From: DAOUMU01 sp034409055
GTDB lineage: Bacteria > Chloroflexota > Anaerolineae > 4572-78 > J111
Assembly (NCBI GenBank): GCA_034409055.1
Contig: DAOUMU010000215.1
Coordinates: 1 to 20,213, forward strand
DNA: 20,213 bases
Direction of reading: 5' to 3'
The position numbers were made by a program, and so were the translations under genes. Below are positions 1 to 7,409 of this stretch, piece by piece (within the stretch, counting starts at the first letter, position 1; each line of letters starts with the position of its first letter). The notes under the pieces were generated by a model. The model worked only from the letters and a program-made list of their open reading frames with translations, searched no databases and was not told where the DNA came from.

Positions 1-70
1 CACTCACCACCTTGACCTCACCCCCTTCTGCTTCGTTTTTCCCTCCATCCCTCCCTCCCAAATCTGCCAT
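1..70 (-). CDS. Possible N-terminus of a gene running off the left edge
   Basis: A minus-strand frame opens with ATG at 70 and stays open to the window edge, giving 23 codons that begin MADLGGRDGGKNEAEGG. It starts 78 bases after the methyltransferase stop codon and would be the next gene of the same transcript. The residues are Gly/Glu/Lys-rich and resemble a disordered N-terminus; no family can be named. The upstream GGGTGGGG is only a loose ribosome-binding site. Two other ATGs nearby run quickly into stops. This is a low-confidence call because the open stretch is short. Confidence 0.22.
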   Translation of the reverse strand, partial: MADLGGRDGGKNEAEGGEVKVVS

Positions 71-148
71 CAACCCCACCCTGACCCCATTTTTTGCCCA
101 TAGCCGCCTGTTCTGCTTCGATTCCCCTATATTTTGCACTAATCGAAT

Positions 149-1624
149 TTATACTTTCAGGATTGACTCAATTTCGCCTTCAACCGAGTCCGGCAATGGC
201 TCAACCCAGTGCTCATCCATCAGCGTAGTCGTTACTTCCCGCAGTCGGGCATTAATGTCTTTAGAACCTCGCTCTTCCCACGGGGCCAGGCGCTGGCGGT
301 CAAAGATTTGGGGCACCCATAATTCACGCCAGTGGTCCATGGTGTGGTCGTGGCTCAAAAACTCCCCCCCTGGCCCTACTTCGTGGATTACTTCCACGGC
401 CAGGGCTTCGTCATCGATACGCACCCCTGCCACGAATCGCCGGGTCATTGAGATAATCTCGTTGGTCAGCACCATGATTTCAGGTGAGCCGGTCAGGCCA
501 CTTTCCAGATAGCCCACATCGTGATTAAGATTGGTTTGGGCCATAAGCGCCACCAGCACCGAGAACTGCGCATCGGCTGCCGCTTGGCCATCGACCACTT
601 TGCTATCGCTGTGCGCGGCGTAGCCCCATACCGGTAAGCCATAGAAGCGGCCCATCTCGGCGGCCAATACTCGGGCCAGTTGGTACTCAGGGGCGCCATA
701 GACGCTGATCATCTCTTTCATATCAAGATGGTGCACCCCATGTCCGTAGAGGAAGGGCGCCCCGGGATTGTGGAGTTGGTGCATCACCAGGCTGCTGAGT
801 ATTTCAGCGTTGCCGAGGGCAACTGCACCGGCAATAGTAATCGGCGCGGTCCCCCCCATCATCGGCGCTGGAGAGTGGGTTACCGGGATGGCATGCTTGG
901 CGCAGAAAAGTAGTTTTTCGGTCGCCTCAAGCGAATGTTGCAGAGGCGTGGTCGGCTCGGAATAAAGCAAGATGTTCGGATATTTTGATAACCGGTCCAT
1001 ACCCCCAGCAGCAGCCGCTGCCATAGCAGCAATGGCTTCTATGTCCACCAATCCGTTGCAAACAAAAACAATGGGCTTGGTGGTGTGACGCAACATCGTG
1101 GCAAATTGGTGCCGGTAGTAAACTTCAGGGGGTACGTCACGTGGGATACCGACCGACATCACAAACCCTATTTCAGGTAGCGCATCACACACCCGCATAC
1201 AATCGGCAATATCTGCCAGTTGAAAATCGCGTCGCTGACCTGAACGGGGGTCAAGATAACGATACGTATCTGAGCCTGGACCAAAATAGACACCCTGACC
1301 ATCTAGCTTCACCGCCACCTCGTCTGTAGCTCGTTTATGCAGATTGAATGCACTTGGAGCGGATGCCAAGGCCCATTCAACCAGTGACGGTGGCAGTTTG
1401 ACCAGTTGATCGACGACCACTGCGCCTGCCTCACGCAAAAGGTTAAGGCCAGCCTGGCTATGGACTTGTACGCCTGTTTTATGTAGTATCTCACACGAGG
1501 CGCGGTGAATGCGCAAACAATCCTCCCGGTCCAACATGGTTAACTTTGGCCGGATACGTGGTAGATCAGACCATGAATCGATGACACGCATAGAGGGTTC
1601 CTGGTTACTGCGATCGGGTTTCAT
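149..1624 (-). CDS. MttB-family (trimethylamine/glycine betaine methyltransferase-like) corrinoid methyltransferase
   Basis: A 491-residue protein of the MttB superfamily, cytoplasmic enzymes that move a methyl group from a quaternary or tertiary amine to a corrinoid protein. The sequence shows the TIM-barrel hallmarks of the family, including PMMGGTAPITIAGAVALGNA and a C-terminal half with HDVGYLESGLTGSPEIM. The frame has no in-frame amber codon, so this is the non-pyrrolysine branch, members of which act on glycine betaine, proline betaine, carnitine or unknown substrates; the substrate here cannot be read from sequence. The start at 1624 was chosen because AGGAGG lies 9 bases upstream (1634-1639) and a promoter lies just beyond. 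An extension to 1702 would begin inside the -35 box. No corrinoid protein or activating enzyme gene is visible, although the window ends just downstream. Confidence 0.9.
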   Translation of the reverse strand: MKPDRSNQEPSMRVIDSWSDLPRIRPKLTMLDREDCLRIHRASCEILHKTGVQVHSQAGLNLLREAGAVVVDQLVKLPPSLVEWALASAPSAFNLHKRATDEVAVKLDGQGVYFGPGSDTYRYLDPRSGQRRDFQLADIADCMRVCDALPEIGFVMSVGIPRDVPPEVYYRHQFATMLRHTTKPIVFVCNGLVDIEAIAAMAAAAAGGMDRLSKYPNILLYSEPTTPLQHSLEATEKLLFCAKHAIPVTHSPAPMMGGTAPITIAGAVALGNAEILSSLVMHQLHNPGAPFLYGHGVHHLDMKEMISVYGAPEYQLARVLAAEMGRFYGLPVWGYAAHSDSKVVDGQAAADAQFSVLVALMAQTNLNHDVGYLESGLTGSPEIMVLTNEIISMTRRFVAGVRIDDEALAVEVIHEVGPGGEFLSHDHTMDHWRELWVPQIFDRQRLAPWEERGSKDINARLREVTTTLMDEHWVEPLPDSVEGEIESILKV

Positions 1625-1673
1625 TTCTGTTATCCTCCTGATGTTACTGGTTAAATTTATACTATGAAAATTC

Positions 1674-1702
1674 TTTATACAGCTATCCGAATCAGGTGTC
1701 AA
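1674..1702 (-). promoter_or_regulatory. Sigma-70-type promoter of the MttB-family gene
   Basis: Read on the minus strand, TTGACA (1702-1697) and TATAAA (1679-1674) are separated by exactly 17 bases. Transcription would start near 1667, leaving a leader of about 43 bases that contains AGGAGG. This is the best-matching promoter in the window. No operator palindrome was recognised in it. Confidence 0.75.
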
Positions 1703-1737
1703 TTATTTAGCCCCTTTTTTCAGTTTGAGTTTTAAAG

Positions 1738-1766
1738 TTGTTCAAACAGAGAGTTGTGGCTATCAT
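1738..1766 (+). promoter_or_regulatory. Candidate promoter of the small membrane protein gene
   Basis: TTGTTC (1738-1743) and TATCAT (1761-1766) are 17 bases apart. The expected transcription start, 7 to 9 bases past the -10 box, falls at about 1773-1775, on or next to the ATG at 1775. That would leave little or no 5' leader. It lies back to back with the methyltransferase promoter. Confidence 0.5.
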
Positions 1767-1774
1767 ATTAAGTA

Positions 1775-2203
1775 ATGCAGATTCCTGGACATATCGCTGT
1801 AGCCATCGCTCAATCTCATCTTGTCTCCGCCCGTAAGCCGGGTCAGGAGATAATGAAACCGTTGCTGATGGCCAGCCTCTTTCCCGACCTGGTTGATAAA
1901 TCCATTGGTTATATTTTTCATGTGATGCCCAATGGACGACACTATGCCCATAATCTTTTTAGCTTAATTTTAGTTTCGGGTGTTGTTACCTTAATCTGGG
2001 GTAAAGCAGCCGGATATGCCTGGTTCATGGGCTATCTGGGCCACCTGTTGGCAGATACTGCTGGCCGGAGCATGGTCCCCTGGTTTTTTCCTGTCAAAGC
2101 ATACCACTTTCCACGAGGTAAGCTCGCTTTTAAGCCAATGCAACTGATCCGAGAAACGATCTTACTGGGGCTGGTGCTAATTATTCATCGAATGAGTCGC
2201 TAG
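1775..2203 (+). CDS. YdjM/DUF457-like predicted membrane-bound metal-dependent hydrolase
   Basis: A 142-residue protein with His, Asp and Asn residues set among membrane segments, as in the YdjM/DUF457 family of inner-membrane proteins predicted to be metal-dependent hydrolases. Visible motifs are H6, LFPDLVDK around residues 36-42, HYAHNLFS around 56-63, and GHLLAD around 89-94, followed by a P-W-F/F-P stretch. Hydrophobic segments lie near 61-75, 80-95 and 127-137. The biochemical role of the family is not established. No ribosome-binding site is visible before the ATG; the promoter position suggests a leaderless mRNA. It stands alone between the divergent methyltransferase and the heme operon. 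The family assignment is by motif pattern only. Confidence 0.7.
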   Translation: MQIPGHIAVAIAQSHLVSARKPGQEIMKPLLMASLFPDLVDKSIGYIFHVMPNGRHYAHNLFSLILVSGVVTLIWGKAAGYAWFMGYLGHLLADTAGRSMVPWFFPVKAYHFPRGKLAFKPMQLIRETILLGLVLIIHRMSR

Positions 2204-2238
2204 CCTCATCTCACCTTTATTTAGGCTAAGGTTATAGG

Positions 2239-2270
2239 GATTCCTCGGCCTACGGCCTCGGAATGACATG
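2239..2270. repeat. Imperfect palindrome of the GAATGACAT intergenic repeat family
   Basis: GATTCCTCGGCC, a short centre and GGCCTCGGAATGACAT form an imperfect hairpin (9 of 11 arm positions pair). The same outer sequence, GATTCCTCG...CTCGGAATGACAT, recurs at 20170-20203 at the other end of the window, so this is a dispersed repeat and not a gene-specific terminator. It has no T-run after it. Confidence 0.7.
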
Positions 2271-2300
2271 GGATAGGTAGTTGCCTTCGATTTTTAGCAA

Positions 2301-2328
2301 TTGCTCCTCAGTAAAATCCGGTTATAAT
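2301..2328 (+). promoter_or_regulatory. Promoter of the hemE-hemH-hemY operon
   Basis: TTGCTC (2301-2306) and a perfect TATAAT (2323-2328) are 16 bases apart. The start would fall near 2335, about 60 bases before the hemE ATG. A small palindrome, GCCTCTGAGGC, sits at 2344-2354 just after the predicted start and could be an operator, although nothing identifies a regulator. Confidence 0.6.
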
Positions 2329-2396
2329 ACTTTGTTACTACTAGCCTCTGAGGCCGAAGCCAATATAACCAATTGCCAATATCTGAAAGGAAGCCT

Positions 2397-3446
2397 ATGT
2401 CTCAAGCCGAGCGCCTCCTCCGTGCCTGTCGTCGGGAAACCGTGGATGCTACCCCCATTTGGTTGATGCGTCAGGCCGGCCGTTATATGCCCGAGTACCG
2501 GGCGCTGCGCGAGAAATACTCTATTTTGGAACTCATCAAAACGCCAGATTTGGCCACGGAAATCACCCTCCAACCGATTAATGCCTTCGACCTGGATGCA
2601 GCCATAATCTTTGCCGACATCTTACCAATTCTGGAGGGAATGGGCCTTGAACTTGACTTTGTGAAAGGGGAAGGGCCTATTATTCGTAACCCGGTCCGCA
2701 CTGCGGCCGATGTTGAGACCCTGGTAATGCGTCCGGCCGAAGAAACGGTCGGTTTTACCCTGCAAGCGATTAAACAGGTCAAAAACGAATTGGCCGGTCG
2801 GATTCCGCTGATTGGTTTCTCCGGTGCCCCCTTCACTTTGGCCAGCTATGCCATTGAAGGGGGGGCCTCCCGCAATTACCTTACTACCAAAAGCCTGATG
2901 TATCAGCAGCCAAACGTATGGCATAGCTTGCTAGAAAAATTAGCCGGTGTTGTGGGCGATTATCTACGGAGGCAGGCTGTGGCCGGGGCGCAAGTATTAC
3001 AACTATTCGACAGTTGGGTGGGTACGCTTAGCCCGGCCGATTATCAGGAATATGTTTTACCCCACTCAAAACGGACCATCGAAATCGCCAAAAGTAACCA
3101 CGATCTCCCCTTAATTCATTTTGGAACCGGTACCTGTGGCATATTATCTCTGCTTAAGCAAGCCGGAGGGGACGTGATCGGGGTGGATTGGCGGGTCGAT
3201 TTGGCCCAAATCTGGCCTCAGTTAGGGGATGAGGTGGCCATTCAAGGTAACCTCGATCCTGTTTTGCTCTTTGCGCCCATTCCCGAAATCAGAAAGCAGG
3301 CCGCTCGTATTTTGGATAGGGTGCGGGGTAAACCCGGCCATATCTTCAACCTGGGACATGGTATTTTACAACGTACCCCGGTGGGGCACGTTGCCGCCCT
3401 GGTCGATTTTGTACATGAATATACCCAAATAAAGGATGAGGGATGA
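2397..3446 (+). CDS. hemE: Uroporphyrinogen decarboxylase
   Basis: A 349-residue cytoplasmic enzyme, the normal length for the family, that removes four carboxyl groups from uroporphyrinogen III to give coproporphyrinogen III. The substrate-binding signature RQAGRYMPEYR is at residues 25-35, the catalytic Asp is D74 in FADILP, GFSGAPFTLASYAIEGG is at 140-156 with the conserved Tyr151, DSW is at 205-207, and LGHGILQRTP at 319-328 supplies the conserved His. The ATG at 2397 is preferred because AAAGGA lies 5 bases upstream; an in-frame TTG at 2373 lacks a site. It is the first gene of the heme operon. The stop codon lies in a short GGATGA tandem repeat. Confidence 0.97.
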   Translation: MSQAERLLRACRRETVDATPIWLMRQAGRYMPEYRALREKYSILELIKTPDLATEITLQPINAFDLDAAIIFADILPILEGMGLELDFVKGEGPIIRNPVRTAADVETLVMRPAEETVGFTLQAIKQVKNELAGRIPLIGFSGAPFTLASYAIEGGASRNYLTTKSLMYQQPNVWHSLLEKLAGVVGDYLRRQAVAGAQVLQLFDSWVGTLSPADYQEYVLPHSKRTIEIAKSNHDLPLIHFGTGTCGILSLLKQAGGDVIGVDWRVDLAQIWPQLGDEVAIQGNLDPVLLFAPIPEIRKQAARILDRVRGKPGHIFNLGHGILQRTPVGHVAALVDFVHEYTQIKDEG

Positions 3447-3526
3447 GGGATGAAGGCAGAAACTTTCACCACCTGTCCGGTGAGCTTAATCTATCTTTTT
3501 CATCCCTCGATTAATAGGGGGATGAT

Positions 3527-4450
3527 ATGATATCTAAGAAAGCTGTACTCATGCTGGCCTATGGCAGCCCGGACTCTGTCGATGGCATGGAGTATTATTT
3601 GTCTGACATTCGTGGCGGCCGGCCGATGTCAAAAGAGTTTGTTGAAGAATTTCGACACCGCTATTCCTTGATTGGCGGTAAATCACCTCTAACGGAACTG
3701 ACCTACGAGCAAGCCAAAAAAACGGGCGAAGAATTACAAAAGCGTGGCTACGATTGGCCCGTTTTCGTAGGCATGCGTCATTGGTCGCCCTGGATTAAAG
3801 ATGCCGTTGGCCAGATGTATGTTAATGGGCTTGAAGAGGCCGTAGCCATTGTCATGGCTCCCCATTACTCCAAGATGAGTATTGGCAAATATTGGGCCAA
3901 GGTGAATGAAGCCCAGGAGGCGCTTGGCAGTAATATCAAATTTACTTTGGTCGACTCCTGGTACCAGCAGCCCAAATTTTTACAAGCAGTCGAGAACCAC
4001 ATCCGGGCCGGGTTAGAGAAATTCTCACCAGAAGTGCGGGCTAAGGTCAAAATTGTCTTCACTGCCCACAGCCTGCCGGCGCGCTTGATCAAAATGGGGG
4101 ATTCCTACGACGACCAACTCAAAGACAATGCCAGACTGGTGGCCGACCGATTGGGTGACGTTGACTGGATGTTCTCCTACCAAAGCGCCGCCGAAACCGG
4201 TGAACCCTGGCTAGGTCCACAAATTGAAGAGGTGGTGGTGGACCTGGCCAAAGCAGGCTACCGGCATATGCTGGTGGCTCCCATCGGCTTTGTGTGTGAT
4301 CACGTCGAGATTTTGTACGATATCGACATCGAAGCCAAACAGATTGCCGAAGAACATGGTATTCAGTTGGAGCGCATCGAGTCGATGAACAGCACCCCGC
4401 TTTTTATTGAAGCGGTGACTGATGCGATTCTAGAGAAAGGGTTGCCATAG
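3527..4450 (+). CDS. hemH: Ferrochelatase, probably coproporphyrin type (HemH/CpfC)
   Basis: A 307-residue enzyme that inserts ferrous iron into a porphyrin. It closely follows the length and motif order of the soluble Bacillus subtilis enzyme, with no extra C-terminal iron-sulfur cysteine cluster. The catalytic pair appears as His181 in FTAHSLP and Glu261 in CDHVEILYD. Tyr12 in LMLAYGSP matches the position of B. subtilis Tyr13, a residue characteristic of coproporphyrin ferrochelatases; protoporphyrin enzymes usually have a nonpolar residue there. The gene starts 80 bases after hemE, with AGGGGGA upstream of the ATG at 3527, and lies 6 bases before hemY. The substrate assignment is inferred from Tyr12 and the hemEHY order. 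The final decarboxylase ChdC (HemQ) is not in this window. Confidence 0.93.
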   Translation: MISKKAVLMLAYGSPDSVDGMEYYLSDIRGGRPMSKEFVEEFRHRYSLIGGKSPLTELTYEQAKKTGEELQKRGYDWPVFVGMRHWSPWIKDAVGQMYVNGLEEAVAIVMAPHYSKMSIGKYWAKVNEAQEALGSNIKFTLVDSWYQQPKFLQAVENHIRAGLEKFSPEVRAKVKIVFTAHSLPARLIKMGDSYDDQLKDNARLVADRLGDVDWMFSYQSAAETGEPWLGPQIEEVVVDLAKAGYRHMLVAPIGFVCDHVEILYDIDIEAKQIAEEHGIQLERIESMNSTPLFIEAVTDAILEKGLP

Positions 4451-4456
4451 AAAGAT

Positions 4457-5887
4457 ATGACCCACGTTACAATCATCGGCGGTGGTATTGCTGGCTTAGC
4501 CACCGCCTTCTACCTACAAAAGAAAAGTCGTGAAACGGGTGCGGCCATCAATTACACCCTGGTTGAGGGCAAGCCTTGTTTTGGGGGTAAAATTATCACC
4601 AATCAAGTTGATGGTTTTGTCATCGAAGGCGGTCCCGACTCCTTTATCACCCAAAAACCGTGGGGCACTCAACTTTGTCGTGATTTGGGAGTGGCCGACC
4701 GCTTGATCCCTACCAACGATCACCGCCGCAATGTTTTTGTCTTAAACAGGGGTAAATTGACCCCTTTCCCTGGCGGTTTTCGCCTGGCGATACCGACCGA
4801 GTTTATTCCCTTTGCCCTTTCTACCTTGATTTCACCCTGGGGTAAATTGCGCATGGGACTGGATTTATTGATTCCGCCCCGGCAAGATCGGAGTGACGAA
4901 AGCCTGGCCAACTTCTTTCGGCGTCGGTTGGGCGCAGAAGCGGTGGACAAAATCGCCGGGCCGATGATGGCCGGTATCTACGTGGCCAATGCCGAACGCT
5001 TGAGCATCCAGAGTACCTTCCCCATGTTCGTTGAGATGGAGCGGAAATATGGCAGTTTGATCAAGGCCATGCAAGCCAGTAAAAAGAAGCGTCCCCCACC
5101 AAGCCATAACAACAGTAAACCACCGCCTATGTTCACCAGTCTGCGCAGCGGTATGAAAGAGTTGGTCGACACGCTGGTCAATCAGCTTGAGGGTGATTTG
5201 CGTCCTGGCTGCCGGGTGGCCGGTTTGCGGTATTTATCGCCCGGCTTTGAGGTGACCTTTGACCAAGCTGATGGCCAGCCCCTGACCGCCGATGCCGTTG
5301 TTTTAGCCATCCCAGCTTACATCGCAGCCGACCTTTTGGCCCCAATGGCCCCCAAATTGGCGGCAATGCTCAGACAAATACGTTACATTTCTACGGCCAC
5401 CATCTCCCTGGCCTATCGTTATGCCGATGTGCTGCCGCAGCATGATCTAAACGGCTTTGGTTTTATGATTCCCAAAAGTGAAAACAAGCAGATTTTGGCC
5501 TGTACCTGGACTTCTACCAAATTTAATCACCGCGTCCCCGGTGACGGAGCGCTGATACGAGTTTTTGTCGGCGGTGATGGTCGGGAGCATCTGGTCGATT
5601 TATCGGATGAGGAATTGGTGGCCTTGGTGCAGGCTGAAATAGCTGAGATTATGGGCGTTACGGCCAAACCGATTATGCATAGAATTTTCCGCTGGCCCAA
5701 GAGCAATCCCCAATACGATGTTGGTCACCTGGATCGGGTGGCCGAAATGGAATCGCTGGCTACCAGCATCCCCGGTCTGTATCTAACCGGTAGTGCCTTT
5801 CGAGGCGTTGGCATTCCCGATTGCGTCAAGAGTGCTATGAATACCGTTGACCAAATCCTGGCCCAAAAAGTAAAAACATCTCCTTGA
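4457..5887 (+). CDS. hemY: HemY-type FAD-dependent coproporphyrinogen/protoporphyrinogen oxidase
   Basis: A 476-residue flavoprotein that aromatises a porphyrinogen using oxygen. The FAD-binding GGGIAG is at residues 8-13, the family signature EGGPDSFIT at 57-65, and the C-terminal flavin-contact stretch GSAFRGVGIPDC is near 446-457. Residues 208-224 (lysine- and proline-rich) look like a flexible loop. It follows hemH after 6 bases with only a weak AAAGA site, suggesting translational coupling. With a Tyr12-type ferrochelatase next door, coproporphyrinogen III is the more likely substrate (the CgoX role), but sequence alone does not exclude protoporphyrinogen IX. No terminator separates it from the next gene, whose promoter overlaps its stop codon. 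Confidence 0.93.
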   Translation: MTHVTIIGGGIAGLATAFYLQKKSRETGAAINYTLVEGKPCFGGKIITNQVDGFVIEGGPDSFITQKPWGTQLCRDLGVADRLIPTNDHRRNVFVLNRGKLTPFPGGFRLAIPTEFIPFALSTLISPWGKLRMGLDLLIPPRQDRSDESLANFFRRRLGAEAVDKIAGPMMAGIYVANAERLSIQSTFPMFVEMERKYGSLIKAMQASKKKRPPPSHNNSKPPPMFTSLRSGMKELVDTLVNQLEGDLRPGCRVAGLRYLSPGFEVTFDQADGQPLTADAVVLAIPAYIAADLLAPMAPKLAAMLRQIRYISTATISLAYRYADVLPQHDLNGFGFMIPKSENKQILACTWTSTKFNHRVPGDGALIRVFVGGDGREHLVDLSDEELVALVQAEIAEIMGVTAKPIMHRIFRWPKSNPQYDVGHLDRVAEMESLATSIPGLYLTGSAFRGVGIPDCVKSAMNTVDQILAQKVKTSP

Positions 5888-5912
5888 CCTTGATTGTAAC
5901 CTGCAATAAAAT
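5884..5912 (+). promoter_or_regulatory. Promoter of the FHA-domain gene, overlapping the hemY stop
   Basis: TTGACC (5884-5889) and TAAAAT (5907-5912) are 17 bases apart. The -35 box contains the hemY TGA at 5885-5887. Transcription would start near 5919, about 50 bases before the FHA gene. Read-through from the heme operon is also possible because no terminator lies between them. Confidence 0.6.
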
Positions 5913-5970
5913 AGTTAATATAGGGTCGGCAACTTATCCTACCTAATTTGTTTTGTGGAGGGATGTATCA

Positions 5971-6873
5971 ATGTCTGCTGAAGGTGATATGCTCTACTCA
6001 AAAGATTTATTTCTTTTAACGCTCAAAGGCACGATTAGTGTCCATTTTATGGATGGTTATACGCTTGAAGGTGAGTTTGCCGCCCAAGATGCATTCAATT
6101 TCTTTCTGATCATTGACGGTAAGCCCTTCATGATTCCCCGTAATCAGATAAGATATATCAAGGGCGGGTACGGTCAGCAGATTGAAAAAGATACCTCTCG
6201 AGAGACTTTTATGAGAGCAGAACCACTACCGATGGACACGCTCAAAACGGAACTACCTGAGGCAGACGAGATGGCGATGCCCATGGGGATTAGTGCAGAG
6301 GAAGCAGAGGCAGAAGTAGCAGTGGTAGATGATGGGAGTACCTTTGTCATCGAACCGGGCATGGGGGATTTCGTTTCGGGAGAATTTGTTGCCGATGTAG
6401 AAGAGGCCGGGGAGCCGGCCCTGGCTATTGATGACCTGGAAGATACGGGGCAGACATTTGTGCTTGAAGATACCGCTGATTTATCGGGTGAGTTGGAAAA
6501 AATAGCCGCTGCCGAAGCAGATTTAGAGGAGGACACCCTTGTTCTTGCCCGGCAAGAGGAGGAAGAAGAGATTGCTCCCCAACTGGTTTGCACGGCCGGG
6601 CCCCACGCCGGTGAACAATTTGAGCTAAAGGGGGAGGTCATTACCTTAGGCCGGGCCAAGGATAATAATATTTCTTTACCAAATGATAAAGAGATCTCCC
6701 GGCGTCATGCCCTTATTGTGCGAGAAGCAGGCGGATTTATGATTCAAGATCAAAATAGCCTGAATGGAACGTTCGTTAATGATCAGCCTGTAGAAGCTTC
6801 TCGTGATCTGGAAGATGGTGATGTTATTTTAATCGGGGTGTCTGAGTTAAGGTATCAGGAGCAAGCGGAATAG
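5971..6873 (+). CDS. Sm/Hfq-like domain plus acidic linker plus C-terminal FHA domain
   Basis: A 300-residue soluble protein in three parts. Residues 18-66 (LKGTISVHFMDGYTLEGEF, then DAFNFFLIIDG and the conserved-looking PRNQIRYIKG) follow the beta-strand pattern of an Sm/Hfq-like barrel: a glycine turn, L-x-G, D-x-F and a basic last strand. Residues 85-200 are a highly acidic linker holding three similar segments, STFVIE, QTFVLED and DTLVLAR. Residues 204-296 are a clear FHA phosphothreonine-binding domain, with LGR at 226-228, SRRHA at 243-247 and NSLNGTFVN at 262-270. The start at 5971 has GGAGGG 8 bases upstream; the upstream in-frame TTG lies next to that site. A strong terminator follows. 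FHA is certain; the Sm-like assignment is inferred from the pattern, and binding of RNA or of another ligand is unknown. Confidence 0.88.
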   Translation: MSAEGDMLYSKDLFLLTLKGTISVHFMDGYTLEGEFAAQDAFNFFLIIDGKPFMIPRNQIRYIKGGYGQQIEKDTSRETFMRAEPLPMDTLKTELPEADEMAMPMGISAEEAEAEVAVVDDGSTFVIEPGMGDFVSGEFVADVEEAGEPALAIDDLEDTGQTFVLEDTADLSGELEKIAAAEADLEEDTLVLARQEEEEEIAPQLVCTAGPHAGEQFELKGEVITLGRAKDNNISLPNDKEISRRHALIVREAGGFMIQDQNSLNGTFVNDQPVEASRDLEDGDVILIGVSELRYQEQAE

Positions 6874-6896
6874 AAGTATTCTATCATCGTAGACAG

Positions 6897-6926
6897 AAGC
6901 CGGGAGAATGATATCCCGGCTTTTTT
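6897..6926 (+). terminator. Rho-independent terminator of the FHA gene
   Basis: GCCGGGA (6899-6905) pairs perfectly with TCCCGGC (6914-6920) around an 8-base loop, extended by two A-T pairs, and is followed by six T. It lies 24 bases after the FHA stop codon. Confidence 0.9.
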
Positions 6927-7072
6927 GATTCTTGTTTATGTCATTATTTACCGGGAAAGCTCATCCGTGTTAACACGCAGAGCAGTTTAGTTGTTTTTGT
7001 GGAGAAAATATCAGTACTACTATCCTTGCCGGAGTTTGGGCCAGATGTTAGAGTATATTCGTAAGACAAGCC

Positions 7073-7152
7073 GGGCATAGGGATGCCCTCTCTACGGGAG
7101 GCCCCGCATCCCCATGCGGGGGCTGGGCATAGGGATGCCCTCTCTACAGGAG
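7073..7152. repeat. Two 28-base direct repeats, each with a palindrome, around a third hairpin
   Basis: The units at 7073-7100 and 7125-7152 differ at one base. Each contains the palindrome GGGCATAGGGATGCCC followed by TCTCTAC. Between them, at 7103-7119, CCCCGCAT and ATGCGGGG pair around CCC. Related GCATAGGGATGC palindromes recur at 10440-10546, so this is a dispersed family. Positions 6927-7072, just upstream, show no gene or structure that I recognise. Confidence 0.75.
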
Positions 7153-7199
7153 AGATAACTTGATTGGGACTTTTTACTCTATTGTGGTCATCGTAGAAT

Positions 7200-7409
7200 A
7201 TGTTACACTGTTAGAAGATATCACTACGGTGGTAGATGCGATAACCTAAAACAACCGTCGATTTTTTACGACGGCTGGCACTTTAAAAAATTACACCTGC
7301 GTCTTGGGCCGTTCGGCAACACGGTTTACGTTTCGTATTGGCATGCCAACGCCCCCTGTCTTTGTGTTCCCCAAAAGCGGGACACCAAGTGCGCAGGGGG
7401 CGTTTTTTT
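7200..7409 (+). ncRNA. Candidate small RNA ending in a strong isolated terminator
   Basis: No protein gene lies within 470 bases upstream, yet a strong terminator-like structure ends here. Positions 7348-7358 (AACGCCCCCTG) pair perfectly over 11 bp with 7394-7404, running into seven T (7403-7409). Inside, GTGTTCCC and GGGACAC form a second tier. Upstream hairpins are CCGTCG/CGACGG at 7255-7274, GCCGTTCGGC near 7308-7317 and the palindrome TTGGCATGCCAA at 7338-7349. The 5' end is a guess, since no convincing promoter was found. It matches no riboswitch or RNA family known to me; it could also be a stacked terminator or a repeat remnant. Confidence 0.35.
7348..7409 (+). terminator. Terminator-like hairpin with 11-bp perfect stem
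   Basis: The arms at 7348-7358 and 7394-7404 are perfectly complementary, with a second paired tier in the 35-base loop, and a T-run ends at 7409. It lies more than 470 bases from the previous gene, so what it terminates is unclear. Confidence 0.7.

Noticed and set aside
12..512. 166-codon plus-strand frame at the left edge
   Set aside because: It is mostly antisense to the MttB-family gene, and its Ser/Pro-rich start comes from C-rich intergenic DNA.
149..1624. Pyrrolysine-containing trimethylamine methyltransferase
   Set aside because: The frame contains no in-frame TAG codon.
1625..1702. N-terminal extension of the MttB-family protein to 1702
   Set aside because: It would start with TTG inside the -35 box, and the promoter and AGGAGG support the ATG at 1624.
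7073..7152. CRISPR array
   Set aside because: There are only two repeat copies, the spacer is itself a hairpin, and no cas genes are nearby.
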